A stretch of 24,148 nt of DNA, taken from contig UQXH01000027.1 in NCBI GenBank assembly GCA_900545025.1, positions 1 through 24,148 on the forward strand, in the 5' to 3' direction. Position numbers and translations under genes: made by a program. Numbering within the stretch: the stretch's first letter is position 1; each line of letters begins with the position of its first letter. Under the pieces are notes generated by a model. That model had not been told where the DNA came from, did no database searches, and saw only the letters and a list, made by a program, of their open reading frames with translations. The stretch comes from an uncultured Phascolarctobacterium sp. GTDB taxonomy: Bacteria; Bacillota; Negativicutes; Acidaminococcales; Acidaminococcaceae. Shown in pieces: positions 1 to 8,219 of this stretch.

Positions 1-1118
1 CAGCCGTTAATGTCCACATAGCTGCCGGTGTCGTATTTGCTGTTATTGCCGCTGATGGTGGCAAAGGTGCTGACGCCTGCTTCTGCTCCCTGCAGGCTGC
101 TGATGCTGTCAGCTACGACTGCCGCGCCCTGATTGACGAAGGCTGCCGCCGCCGCCCTGCTCTCCGTAGTGATGGCAGTCTGGTCGCTGGTACGGACGCT
201 GGTAGCTTTAATTGCCAAATTACCATTATTATCTACAATCTCACCGCTGACTGTCAGCGCTACGCCTGCCTGGATATTTTCTGCTTCTTTAAAATTATCA
301 CAATTATTAATACCGTTTTCAGTAAATACAAAGTCAGTCGTCTTACCTGCGGCCAAATCAAGTCCGCCTGCCAGCGCCTGCACTTCGATACCGCCGTCAG
401 TACCGTTGAAATTGTTTAAGCTGCCTACCTCGCCGCTCCAGCCGTCAATGATGAGCCTGTTGTCGCTGACAGCGTCACCACCACCAAATACATAGCCGCC
501 GTACAATGCCGCCTGGCTTACATCCGCCGCGGCTGACAGAGTGATAGTGTTGTTTGAAGCATTTCCCTTTACTATTCCTCCTTCACTTACGTCTACGAAA
601 CCGCCGTAGACATTTCCCCGTACCGTGCCGCCGCTGATAACAACACTGTTGTCTGTGGCATCGCCGTTTCGCGCCTCCCCGCCATAGACACGACTTACCG
701 TGCCGCCGCTGATGCTGACGCTGTTGCCTGTGGCATTGCCAACTGTCGCCCAGCCGCCGTAGACATCTCTTACCGTACCGCCGCTGATGTTGACGCTATT
801 ACCCGTAGCATTGTTATCCGCATAGCCGCCGAAGACACTACCCGTTACCGTGCCGCCGCTCATGCTGACGCTGTTGCCTATGGCATCGCCAGTGTCCGCA
901 TAGCCGCCGATAACGCCGGCATCTAAATCGCTGTCGATAATAACCACATTATCTTTAGCACCATTGCTGCCTATATAATAAACAAAGCCATTAACCGTTA
1001 CAGTATCTTTCCTCAAGCCGCTGTTAGCCTGCGCCGTCAGTGGCAGCGCCAAGCCGCCCAGCCCTATCGCCAGTACGCTGGCTAATACCTTATATGCCAG
1101 AATGTCCTTCTTCATCAT
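1..1118 (-). CDS. Autotransporter adhesin-like protein, 5' part (runs off the left edge)
   Basis: The reading frame is open from the ATG at 1118 to the window edge, about 372 residues, with no stop. Residues 1-31 form a signal peptide (MMKKD, a hydrophobic stretch, then LTAQA before the predicted cut). Residues ~65-190 are imperfect repeats of about 20-24 residues with the core GNSVSISGGTV followed by VYGG, typical of a beta-helical passenger. The last visible residues (around AAFVNQGAAVVADSI and ISGNNSKYDTGSYVDING) resemble the linker and first strand of a type V autotransporter barrel, so roughly the barrel is missing. It would be exported by Sec and inserted into the outer membrane, displaying the repeats. 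The start is supported by AAAGGA seven bases upstream; a second ATG follows immediately. It lies 279 bases downstream of the polyamine operon, separated by a terminator, so it is its own unit. The ligand is unknown. Confidence 0.85.
   Translation of the reverse strand, partial: MMKKDILAYKVLASVLAIGLGGLALPLTAQANSGLRKDTVTVNGFVYYIGSNGAKDNVVIIDSDLDAGVIGGYADTGDAIGNSVSMSGGTVTGSVFGGYADNNATGNSVNISGGTVRDVYGGWATVGNATGNSVSISGGTVSRVYGGEARNGDATDNSVVISGGTVRGNVYGGFVDVSEGGIVKGNASNNTITLSAAADVSQAALYGGYVFGGGDAVSDNRLIIDGWSGEVGSLNNFNGTDGGIEVQALAGGLDLAAGKTTDFVFTENGINNCDNFKEAENIQAGVALTVSGEIVDNNGNLAIKATSVRTSDQTAITTESRAAAAAFVNQGAAVVADSISSLQGAEAGVSTFATISGNNSKYDTGSYVDING
560..915 (-). repeat. Tandem imperfect repeats coding for the GNSVSISGGTV units
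   Basis: On the plus strand the block reads as five recurring units containing accgtgccgccgctgatg, spaced about 60-75 bases apart. They encode the passenger repeats of the autotransporter. Units are similar but not identical, so unit gain and loss by recombination is possible. Confidence 0.7.
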
Positions 1119-1142
1119 TTACACATCCTTTCCCGTCCCTTT

Positions 1143-1189
1143 TTAACTTAAAGATAATTTATACTTAATTATCTTTAAGTTAAGTATAA
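1143..1189. promoter_or_regulatory. Overlapping inverted repeats upstream of the left autotransporter gene
   Basis: A perfect 16-bp inverted repeat, TTAACTTAAAGATAAT, has arms at 1143-1158 and 1168-1183. The middle segment 1159-1168 (TTATACTTAA) also pairs with 1180-1189. The two pairings cannot coexist. The element lies 25 bases before the start codon and overlaps the likely -10. It could be a regulator-binding site or an RNA switch; there is no T-tract, so it is not a normal terminator. Confidence 0.5.
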
Positions 1190-1213
1190 CACGCAACTAT
1201 TCCCCCCCCGCAA
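1183..1213 (-). promoter_or_regulatory. Candidate promoter with a G8 tract, left autotransporter gene
   Basis: On the minus strand TTGCGG (1213-1208) is a weak -35 and TATACT (1188-1183) a good -10, with a 19-base spacer. Eight consecutive G residues (1209-1202) span the end of the -35 and the spacer. A one- or two-base loss would bring the spacer to 18 or 17. The same TTGC plus G-run arrangement is found before the other autotransporter gene. Confidence 0.45.
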
Positions 1214-1353
1214 GACATTTACTTTCTGCTGACCGTCCTTTTCATAATCTTGCGGCTTTTAATTTACTACAAATTTTTCCTACTCCTAAACGAAGTTTCC
1301 ATATTTATATCTTTTATTGTCCTTTTATTTAAAATTTATCTATATTTTAATAA

Positions 1354-1390
1354 TAAAAAACTGCATATAAGCTATACGCCTATATGCAGT
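1354..1390 (-). terminator. Intrinsic terminator of the polyamine operon
   Basis: Ten-base arms ACTGCATATA and TATATGCAGT (1381-1390 and 1360-1369) with an 11-base loop are followed on the minus strand by a run of T. It lies just after the aguB stop codon. Confidence 0.88.
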
Positions 1391-1397
1391 AAATTTG

Positions 1398-2273
1398 TCA
1401 TTCAGTTATTTTTTTATAACACTCAGGTCTTCTGTCGCGGAAAAGTCCCCAAGACAATCTATCCTGCGCCAGCGCCGCCAAATCAAACTCCTGTAACAGG
1501 ATTTCTTCCTTATCTCGGGAAGCGGACGCAAGAATTTCACCCGTGCCATCCGTGATGAAAGAAGAGCCGTAAAAGTTCAGCGCTGACGACTGGTTATTAT
1601 TAGCCTCACAAGGCGTTACTTCTTCCAGGCCTATCCTGTTGGCAGCAACCACCGGCAGAAGGTTGGCAGCAGCGTGCCCTTGCATAACCCTGCGCCAATG
1701 GGGCATACTGTCGCATTCCAGAATCGGCTCAGAACCGATAGCCGTGGGATAAAACAGAATTTCCGCACCCTGCAGCGCCAGGCAGCGGGCTGTTTCAGGA
1801 AACCACTGATCCCAGCAGATACCGATGCCGATGACGCCGTATTTGGTATTAAATACTCGGAAGCCGGAATCACCGGGCGAAAAATAAAATTTTTCCTGAT
1901 AGAAATGGTCGTCAGGAATATGGGTCTTGCGATATACGCCCAAAATCGTGCCGTCCGCGTCAATGCAGGCGATAGAATTATACAGCCTGTTAAGGTCGCG
2001 CTCATAGAAACTAATCGGCAGCACTACCTGCAATTCCTTCGCCAGCCGCATACCCATCTGCACCGCGGAGTCCTGCTCCGTCGGCATGGCGTAATTATAA
2101 AAATCATACCGACGCTGCTGACAGAAATATTCTCTGGCAAACAGTTCCGGCAGCAGGATGATGTCAGCGCCTTGGGCAGCCGCCTGCCGCACCATTTTTT
2201 CAGCAGCAGCCAGACTTTTTTCCACTTCGGGATAGCAGCACATCTGTACTGCCGCCACTGTTACTTTTCTCAT
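1398..2273 (-). CDS. aguB: N-carbamoylputrescine amidase
   Basis: This 291-residue protein hydrolyses N-carbamoylputrescine to putrescine, CO2 and ammonia in the cytoplasm. It belongs to the nitrilase superfamily and shows the Glu-Lys-Cys triad: E43 in LLPELF, K116 in YRKTHIP and C153 in GICWDQWFPE. The length is normal for the family (about 290-300). The start codon overlaps the stop of aguA by four bases (ATGA), so the two are translationally coupled. It is the last gene of the operon and is followed by a terminator. The aguA neighbour makes the substrate assignment much firmer than the fold alone would allow; a generic carbon-nitrogen hydrolase is the only real alternative. Confidence 0.95.
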   Translation of the reverse strand: MRKVTVAAVQMCCYPEVEKSLAAAEKMVRQAAAQGADIILLPELFAREYFCQQRRYDFYNYAMPTEQDSAVQMGMRLAKELQVVLPISFYERDLNRLYNSIACIDADGTILGVYRKTHIPDDHFYQEKFYFSPGDSGFRVFNTKYGVIGIGICWDQWFPETARCLALQGAEILFYPTAIGSEPILECDSMPHWRRVMQGHAAANLLPVVAANRIGLEEVTPCEANNNQSSALNFYGSSFITDGTGEILASASRDKEEILLQEFDLAALAQDRLSWGLFRDRRPECYKKITE

Positions 2274-3391
2274 AATCTTACTCCTTTGGGAATCTGTTGG
2301 GTGATGCAGTGGATATTACCGCCGCCCGTCAGGATGGCGCGCGCCGGCACCACGATGATACTACGGTCAGGGAACAGACCTTGCAGTATTTTCTCTGCCC
2401 TGCTGTCGCTCGCCGCATTCTCGCCGCCAAAGGCAGGCATTACCACAGACTTGTTGGCGATATAAAAATTTACATAAGAAGCTGCAAGTCTTTCGCCTGC
2501 TTCGCGCATATCTTCGCCGTCCTCAAAATCATAGCCGCCCACTTCATCTTCCCTGATGCAGACAGGTACATCCGGGACAGGCAGCTTATGTACTTTAATT
2601 TTACGGCCGCATGCATCAGTCTCTGCCTCCAGCTTGTGCAGGCAGGCCAGCGACATGGCGTACTGCGGGTCATCCTCATTATCCGTCCAGGCCAGCACTA
2701 CTTCGCCGGGAGCTACAAAAGCGCAGACATTGTCTACGTGCTCGTTGGTCTCGTCGTTATAAATGCCACGCGGCAGCCAGATAACCTTCTTGGCGCCCAG
2801 GTATTCCCTGAGTTTTTCTTCAATTTGTTCCTTTGTCAGTTCAGGATTGCGACCGGCGCTAAGCAGACAGCTTTCTGTTACCATTACCGTACCCTCGCCG
2901 TCGCTGTGGATTGCGCCGCCCTCCATAACAAACGGCGCCGCATTATACATACGGCAGCCGTATTTTTCTGCAAAAGCCGCAGCAAAGGCATTGTCCTTAT
3001 CCCAGGAAGGGTACAGGCCGTCAACCTCTCCGCCCCAGGCATTAAATTCCCAGTTGATGCAGCGCAAAGCGCCCTGACTGTTTACTACGAAAGTAGGGCC
3101 GATGTCCCTTGCCCAGGAATCGTCCGTTTCCATATTGATGATTGCGATATTTTCCACGTCAGCAAGCATTTGCTGCGCACTGGCGATAGAAGCGCTGCCT
3201 GCAATAACATATACTTTTTCACTGGCAGCGATAGCCTTTATCACAGCGGTAAACGCTTCGCGGGCTTCACTGGCGCCAAAGCTCCAGGAGCCCGGCCGCT
3301 CCGGCCACACGATAATACAACCTTCATGCTCCGCAAATTCAGCCGGCATATAAAAGCCGTCTTGGCGCGGCAAAGTCTGTAAAAATTCCAT
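2270..3391 (-). CDS. aguA: Agmatine deiminase
   Basis: This 373-residue enzyme converts agmatine and water to N-carbamoylputrescine and ammonia. It is a peptidylarginine-deiminase-fold protein. Family signatures are visible in order: ARDIGPTF with D96, the FVMEGGAIHSDGEGT block around 154-168, NDETNEHVDN with H218, and the C-terminal TGGGNIHCITQQIP with the nucleophile C362. Length matches bacterial AguA. It starts three bases after the nspC stop and overlaps aguB by four bases, so it is in the middle of one transcript. No internal damage is seen. Confidence 0.96.
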   Translation of the reverse strand: MEFLQTLPRQDGFYMPAEFAEHEGCIIVWPERPGSWSFGASEAREAFTAVIKAIAASEKVYVIAGSASIASAQQMLADVENIAIINMETDDSWARDIGPTFVVNSQGALRCINWEFNAWGGEVDGLYPSWDKDNAFAAAFAEKYGCRMYNAAPFVMEGGAIHSDGEGTVMVTESCLLSAGRNPELTKEQIEEKLREYLGAKKVIWLPRGIYNDETNEHVDNVCAFVAPGEVVLAWTDNEDDPQYAMSLACLHKLEAETDACGRKIKVHKLPVPDVPVCIREDEVGGYDFEDGEDMREAGERLAASYVNFYIANKSVVMPAFGGENAASDSRAEKILQGLFPDRSIIVVPARAILTGGGNIHCITQQIPKGVRL

Positions 3392-3394
3392 TGA

Positions 3395-4513
3395 TTACGA
3401 AAGCCTTTCCTTAAAATCCTGATAATCGAAACGCTTTATCAGCTTCGTGCTGCCATCTTCTTCCAAGAGCACGATATCAGGCAGCGGAATACCGTTAAAG
3501 GTATTATTCTTGACCATAGAATAAATGGCCATATCTTCAAAGACAAGCCTGTCGCCAATTTGCACAGGTTTTTCAAAGCTGTAGTCGCCGATAACGTCGC
3601 CTGCCAGACAGGTAAGCGACGATAAGCGATAGGTATGGGGCTTTTCACCTGCCGGATAGCCGCCGCGCAAAGGCGGTCGGTATGGCATCTCAATTACGTC
3701 CGGCATATGGCAGGCTGCAGAAGCGTCAAGGATAAGGATATCCATATCATTATGTACTATGTCCATAACCTCGGTTACCAGGTAGCCTGCATTGAGCGCA
3801 AAGGCCTCTCCCGGTTCCAGATATACTTCTACGTCATATTTTTCTCGGATATATTTAATCAGATCAATAAGTGCCTGAACATCATAATCTGCTCTGGTAA
3901 TATGATGTCCGCCGCCCATATTCAGCCATTTCATCTGATACAGATACTTGCCGAATTTTTCTTCAAAAACTTTAAAAGTGCTGATTAAATCGTCAACATT
4001 CTGTTCGCACAAAGTATGGAAATGCAGTCCGTCGATACCGCCCAGCAAGTCTTCACGAAAATTAGCCAGAGTTACGCCCAGTCTTGAACCGGGAGCGCAG
4101 GGGTCATAAATCGCATGATCGCCCTGGGTGGAATGTTCCGGATTCACGCGGATGCCGGCGCTTACATTACCGCACAGCTCTTTATGCTTTTCGTATTGGG
4201 CAAAGGAATTGAAGATAATATGGTCGCAGATTGTTACCAGCTCACGCATATCTTCCGTTTTATAGGCAGGCGCAAAAACATGGTTTTCCTTGCCCATTTC
4301 CTCATGCCCCAGCCGTGCTTCGTACAAGCCGCTGGCCGTAGTACCTGATACATATTCACCGATAAAGGGATATAATGCAAACATGGAAAAGGCTTTCTGG
4401 GCCAGCAGGATATGACAGCCAGACTCTTTTTCCACCTTATGCAGTACTTCCAGATTGTAACGTATTTTCTTTTTATCTACCACATAGCAGGGCGTACGCA
4501 GATTATCCAGCAT
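3395..4513 (-). CDS. nspC: Carboxynorspermidine/carboxyspermidine decarboxylase
   Basis: This 372-residue PLP enzyme of the alanine-racemase fold decarboxylates carboxyspermidine to spermidine (or carboxynorspermidine to norspermidine). The PLP lysine is K40 in LLAQKAFS. Other family features are HFHTLCEQ around 164-171, LNMGGGHH at 197-204, EPGEAF at 233-238 and C268 in DASAACHMPD. Length fits NspC/CASDC rather than the longer DAP or ornithine decarboxylases. It starts one base after the stop of the carboxynorspermidine synthase gene, its usual partner. With putrescine made by AguA/AguB downstream, carboxyspermidine is the likely substrate here (inference). Confidence 0.95.
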   Translation of the reverse strand: MLDNLRTPCYVVDKKKIRYNLEVLHKVEKESGCHILLAQKAFSMFALYPFIGEYVSGTTASGLYEARLGHEEMGKENHVFAPAYKTEDMRELVTICDHIIFNSFAQYEKHKELCGNVSAGIRVNPEHSTQGDHAIYDPCAPGSRLGVTLANFREDLLGGIDGLHFHTLCEQNVDDLISTFKVFEEKFGKYLYQMKWLNMGGGHHITRADYDVQALIDLIKYIREKYDVEVYLEPGEAFALNAGYLVTEVMDIVHNDMDILILDASAACHMPDVIEMPYRPPLRGGYPAGEKPHTYRLSSLTCLAGDVIGDYSFEKPVQIGDRLVFEDMAIYSMVKNNTFNGIPLPDIVLLEEDGSTKLIKRFDYQDFKERLS

Positions 4514-4514
4514 C

Positions 4515-5774
4515 TTATTCTACCACTGCCGGATCTTCTACAACTACCCAGGGCAGACCGTATTGGTTCAGCATTTCCATGTACGGATCCGGATCGAACT
4601 CTTCTACGTTGAATACGCCGGGCTTATGCCATGCCTTGGTCATTACCAGCGCAGTGCCGATCATAGCCGGTACGCCGGTGGTATAGGAAATTGCCTGAGA
4701 GCCTACTTCCTTGTAGCATTCCTGATGGTCGCAGACATTGTAGATATAGATAGTTCTTTCCTGACCGTCTTTGCGTCCGGTGAAGATACAGCCGATATTG
4801 GTCTTGCCGACGGTACGCGGCCCAAGAGATGCCGGATCCGGCAGCAAAGCTTTCAGGAACTGGATAGGTACAATTTCGTGTCCTTCGTACAGCATGGGTT
4901 TAGTAGAAAGCATACCTACATTTTCCAGACACTTCATGTGTGTCAGATAGCTCTGTCCAAAAGTCATAAAGAAACGGATTCTCTTAACGCCGGGAATATT
5001 TTTAGCCAGAGATTCGATTTCTTCATGGTGCAGCAGGTACATATCCTTCATGCCAACTTCGGGGAAATCGTATTCGCGTTTGATTTCCATAGGCTCAGTT
5101 TCTACCCAGTGGCCGTTTTCCCAGTAAGAGCCGTTAGCAGATACTTCACGCAGGTTAATTTCAGGGTTGAAGTTGGTAGCAAAGGGGTAACCATGGTCGC
5201 CGCCGTTGCAGTCCAAAATATCAATGGTATCAATTTCATCAAAATAATGTTTCAGCGCATAAGCAGAAAAGACGCTGGTAACGCCGGGGTCAAAACCGGT
5301 ACCTAACAGGCCCATGATACCTGCCGCAGCAAATTTTTCTTTATATGCCCATTGCCAGGAATAGTCAAAGTAAGCAGTAAAGCCTTCTTCCTTGCAGCGT
5401 TTGTCGTAAACTGCACGCCAGACGGGGTCGTCGATATTTTCCGGCTCGTAGTTGGCAGTATCGATATAGTCTACCTTGCATTCCAGGCAGGCATCCATAA
5501 TGGTCAAATCCTGGTACGGCAAAGCTACGTTCAGCACTGCATCCGGCTGATAAGCTTTAATCAAAGCAACCAGTTCTTCTTTATTATCTGCGTCAACCTT
5601 GGCAGTAGTGATAACAGTATTAGTCTTGCCTTCCAGCTCTGCTTTCAGTGCGTCGCATTTTTCTTTTGTCCTACTGGCAATGCACAGTTCGGTAAATACC
5701 TTGTCATTCTGACAGCATTTAAAAATTGCCACTCTTGCTACGCCGCCGCAGCCGATAACTAATAATTTTCCCAT
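4515..5774 (-). CDS. Carboxynorspermidine synthase (saccharopine dehydrogenase family)
   Basis: This 419-residue oxidoreductase condenses aspartate semialdehyde with a diamine and reduces the imine, giving carboxyspermidine from putrescine or carboxynorspermidine from diaminopropane. The N-terminus is a Rossmann fold, LLVIGCGGVARVA at 4-16. The sequence is collinear with the LYS1-like saccharopine dehydrogenase family, including DYIDTANYEPE and GTGFDPGVTSVFSAYA. The start is backed by AAGGAG at a normal distance. A 44-base gap separates it from speE upstream; one base separates it from nspC downstream. This pair is the alternative spermidine route that needs no decarboxylated SAM. The diamine used cannot be decided from sequence alone. 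Confidence 0.93.
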   Translation of the reverse strand: MGKLLVIGCGGVARVAIFKCCQNDKVFTELCIASRTKEKCDALKAELEGKTNTVITTAKVDADNKEELVALIKAYQPDAVLNVALPYQDLTIMDACLECKVDYIDTANYEPENIDDPVWRAVYDKRCKEEGFTAYFDYSWQWAYKEKFAAAGIMGLLGTGFDPGVTSVFSAYALKHYFDEIDTIDILDCNGGDHGYPFATNFNPEINLREVSANGSYWENGHWVETEPMEIKREYDFPEVGMKDMYLLHHEEIESLAKNIPGVKRIRFFMTFGQSYLTHMKCLENVGMLSTKPMLYEGHEIVPIQFLKALLPDPASLGPRTVGKTNIGCIFTGRKDGQERTIYIYNVCDHQECYKEVGSQAISYTTGVPAMIGTALVMTKAWHKPGVFNVEEFDPDPYMEMLNQYGLPWVVVEDPAVVE

Positions 5775-5818
5775 TGTAAGTCATCTCCTTTATTATTCAT
5801 TTAATATATTGCAGAAGT

Positions 5819-6673
5819 TTATTTTTCTTCTTCTTCCAGCATATCCTCTACATATTTAGGCAGCATGAAAGCGCCTAAATGCAGATTAGTAGTATAATAC
5901 CAGGTCTTGATATTACGCTCCTTCCACCTTTTGGCATCCAAATCCTTTAAAGGATGATATTTTTTAGAAAGGAAGCCAAACAGCCAGTAACCAGAGGAAC
6001 AAGTCGGAATATGCGCCTGATATACCCTGCTGATAGGAAAGCTGTGGCTGGCCTTGCGATGCATGGCACGGCAGGATTCCTCGTCCTCGTCATAAAAGGG
6101 GCTGCCATGCTGATACACCATGATGCCGTCCTCTTTCAGCGCACGATAGCAGTTACCGTAAAATTCCTTGGTGAAAAGACCTGCCGCATGGCCCAGCGGG
6201 TCGATAGCGTCGTTAATAATCAGGTCATATTCATTCTGTCGGGCACGCAGAAATTTCAGTCCGTTCTCGTTATAGACAGTTACTCTTTCGTCATCCAGCC
6301 CACGGGCGTTATCGGGAAAAAATTCCCGGCAGACATCGACAAAAACTTTATCAGTTTCAACAACATCTATCTGCTCTATTTCGTCATAGTAAGACAGCTC
6401 GCGGGCCACGCCGCCGTCGCCGCCGCCGATTACCAGCACTTTCTTGACGCACGGATGCACAGCCATCGGCACATGCACGATCATTTCATCGTAAGTAAAT
6501 TCGTCTTTTTCAGAGAAAACAATGCTGCCGTCACAGCTTAAAAAACGGCCGAACTCTGCTGATTCAAACACGTCGATTCTCTGAAAATCAGTATCTGCGC
6601 CAAACAGCTGCTTATCTACTTTGACATCTATCTTAACTTTATCGGTATGATAATCTGAAAACCACAGCTCCAT
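5819..6673 (-). CDS. speE: Spermidine synthase-like aminopropyltransferase
   Basis: This 284-residue protein has the SpeE fold: an N-terminal strand domain (~1-60), the nucleotide motif VIGGGDGGVARE at 81-92, VVETD at 104-108 for the adenosine hydroxyls, and YDLIINDAIDPLGHA at 149-163 with catalytic D155 and D158. The usual GPA after DP is GHA here, a small departure. It should transfer an aminopropyl group from decarboxylated SAM to putrescine, but agmatine or another amine is possible given that speA precedes it. No speD is seen in the window, so the donor must come from elsewhere. GAGGTGG stands just upstream of the ATG, 18 bases after speA. Length is normal. Confidence 0.9.
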   Translation of the reverse strand: MELWFSDYHTDKVKIDVKVDKQLFGADTDFQRIDVFESAEFGRFLSCDGSIVFSEKDEFTYDEMIVHVPMAVHPCVKKVLVIGGGDGGVARELSYYDEIEQIDVVETDKVFVDVCREFFPDNARGLDDERVTVYNENGLKFLRARQNEYDLIINDAIDPLGHAAGLFTKEFYGNCYRALKEDGIMVYQHGSPFYDEDEESCRAMHRKASHSFPISRVYQAHIPTCSSGYWLFGFLSKKYHPLKDLDAKRWKERNIKTWYYTTNLHLGAFMLPKYVEDMLEEEEK

Positions 6674-6691
6674 AAGCCACCTCGTTACATT

Positions 6692-8143
6692 TTATAAAGC
6701 CAGTACGTTGACCCTGTTTACTTCTGGATCTTCCGGTCCCTGCATGGAACAGCCTTTTTCCTTAGCATAGACGATATATTCAATGATTTCCTTCGTAATG
6801 ATTTCCCCCGGCGCCAGGATAGGGATACCAGGCGGATAGCACATGACGAACTCACTGCAGATCATACCGCTGCTTTCTTTAATAGGCACAGATTTTTTGC
6901 GGGAATAAAAAGCCTTCTGCGGCGATACAGCTACCTTAGGCGTAATATATTCCGTATTCAGCATCTTGGACGGGTCTTTGGAGTACAGCCGTTTAATATC
7001 AGCCAAAGCGCCTACCAGTCGTTCAATATCCTGGATAGTATCGCCTATAGACACATAAGCCAGGATATTGGCAATATCACCAAATTCAATCTGGATATCA
7101 TACTCGTCACGCAGCAAATCATATACTTCGATACCGGCAAGTCCGATGTCGCGGGTATAGACAGACAGCTTGGTCACATCAAAATCATAGATGCTCTTGC
7201 CGTTAATCAGCTCACGTCCGTACGCATAGAAACCGCCGATAGAATTTATTTCTTCACGGGCATATTCCGCCATAGCCTGCACCTTGGCAAAGGACATCTC
7301 GCCGCGCATTACCAGGTTACGTCTGGAAATATCCAGGCTGGATAAAAGCAGATAGGAAGCGCTCGTAGTCTGGGTCAGGTTGATAATCTGGCTCACATAC
7401 TCCCAGTTGACATTTTTACCCGTCAAAAGAAGTGAACTTTGCGTGAGGCTGCCGCCGGATTTATGCATGGAAACGGAAGCCATATCCGCACCGGCTTCCA
7501 TAGCGCTGACCGGCATATTACTGCCGAAATAGAAGTGCGTTCCATGCGCTTCATCTACCAGGGCCAGCATATTGTGCTCATGGGCAAGCTTGACGATGCT
7601 GCGCAAATCGGAGCAAATACCATAATAAGTAGGATTATTAACCAATACGCAGGTAGCATCAGGATTAGCCAAGATAGCTTTTTCCACCTCGCTGATCTCC
7701 ATCCCCAGCGAAATGCCCAGCTTCTTATCCACTTCCGGGTTGACGTACACGGGCACGGCGCCGCACAGTACTAACGCATTGATGACGCTTTTATGAACGT
7801 TACGAGGCAAAATAATCTTATCGCCGGCTTTGCAGGCAGTAAGTACCATGCTCTGCACCGAGGAAGTCGTTCCCCCAACCATAAAGAAAGCATGATTGGC
7901 GCCAAAGGCTTCGGCAGCAAGTTCTTCCGCATCCCTGATAACTGATACCGGATGACACAGATTGTCCAGCGGCTTCATAGAGTTTACGTCAAGATTGACG
8001 CATTTTTCTCCCAGCAGTTCTTTCAGCTCTGGATTGCCGCGCCCACGCTTGTGTCCCGGAACATCAAACGGCACTACTCTTTTTTTCCTGAAGGCTTCCA
8101 GCGCTTCGTAAATAGGCGCTGATTTTTGTGAAGGCTTTCCCAT
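6692..8143 (-). CDS. speA: Arginine decarboxylase, Orn/Lys/Arg decarboxylase family (Bacillus SpeA type)
   Basis: This 483-residue PLP enzyme is of the aspartate-aminotransferase fold, close in length to Bacillus SpeA (about 490). Signatures: PFDVPGHKRGRG at 25-36, FFMVGGTTSSVQ at 86-97, LVDEAHGTHF with D197 and H200, and the PLP lysine K228 in SMHKSGGS. The product would be agmatine, which AguA and AguB in the same operon turn into putrescine. That context is the main reason to prefer arginine over lysine or ornithine; the family itself does not settle the substrate. GGGAGAAG precedes the ATG. It is the first gene of the operon, behind a long leader with an attenuator. Confidence 0.92.
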   Translation of the reverse strand: MGKPSQKSAPIYEALEAFRKKRVVPFDVPGHKRGRGNPELKELLGEKCVNLDVNSMKPLDNLCHPVSVIRDAEELAAEAFGANHAFFMVGGTTSSVQSMVLTACKAGDKIILPRNVHKSVINALVLCGAVPVYVNPEVDKKLGISLGMEISEVEKAILANPDATCVLVNNPTYYGICSDLRSIVKLAHEHNMLALVDEAHGTHFYFGSNMPVSAMEAGADMASVSMHKSGGSLTQSSLLLTGKNVNWEYVSQIINLTQTTSASYLLLSSLDISRRNLVMRGEMSFAKVQAMAEYAREEINSIGGFYAYGRELINGKSIYDFDVTKLSVYTRDIGLAGIEVYDLLRDEYDIQIEFGDIANILAYVSIGDTIQDIERLVGALADIKRLYSKDPSKMLNTEYITPKVAVSPQKAFYSRKKSVPIKESSGMICSEFVMCYPPGIPILAPGEIITKEIIEYIVYAKEKGCSMQGPEDPEVNRVNVLAL

Positions 8144-8194
8144 AATCTTCTCCCAAATCCATTCTATTGTTCGTTACGATTGCAAAAATAAAAA

Positions 8195-8219
8195 ACAGGT
8201 GATGACTAACATCACCTGT
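8195..8219 (-). terminator. Intrinsic terminator inside the speA leader (attenuator)
   Basis: Perfect 10-base arms ACAGGTGATG and CATCACCTGT with a 5-base loop are followed on the minus strand by TTTTTTATTTTT. It lies 52 bases before the speA start codon and ~270 bases after the apparent promoter. An upstream segment can sequester its 5' arm (see leader entry). It could also simply end read-through from the gene at 8545. Confidence 0.85.

Noticed and set aside
133..495. A 120-codon plus-strand frame at the left edge
   Set aside because: It is antisense to the partial autotransporter, whose minus-strand frame is continuous from a signal peptide to the window edge.
560..915. The repeated plus-strand motif as a CRISPR array
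   Set aside because: The repeats are imperfect, in frame and encode the passenger repeats of the autotransporter; there are no identical repeats with unique spacers.
1250..1555. A 101-codon plus-strand frame across the region after aguB
   Set aside because: It runs through the aguB terminator and the antisense of aguB, with no ribosome-binding site.
1674..2465. A 263-codon plus-strand frame
   Set aside because: It is antisense to aguB and the end of aguA, with no domain or start signal.
2297..3382. A 361-codon plus-strand frame
   Set aside because: It is antisense to aguA, which has all its catalytic motifs; the long frame is a by-product of codon usage.
4563..5306. A 247-codon plus-strand frame
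   Set aside because: It is antisense to the carboxynorspermidine synthase gene and has no supporting signal.
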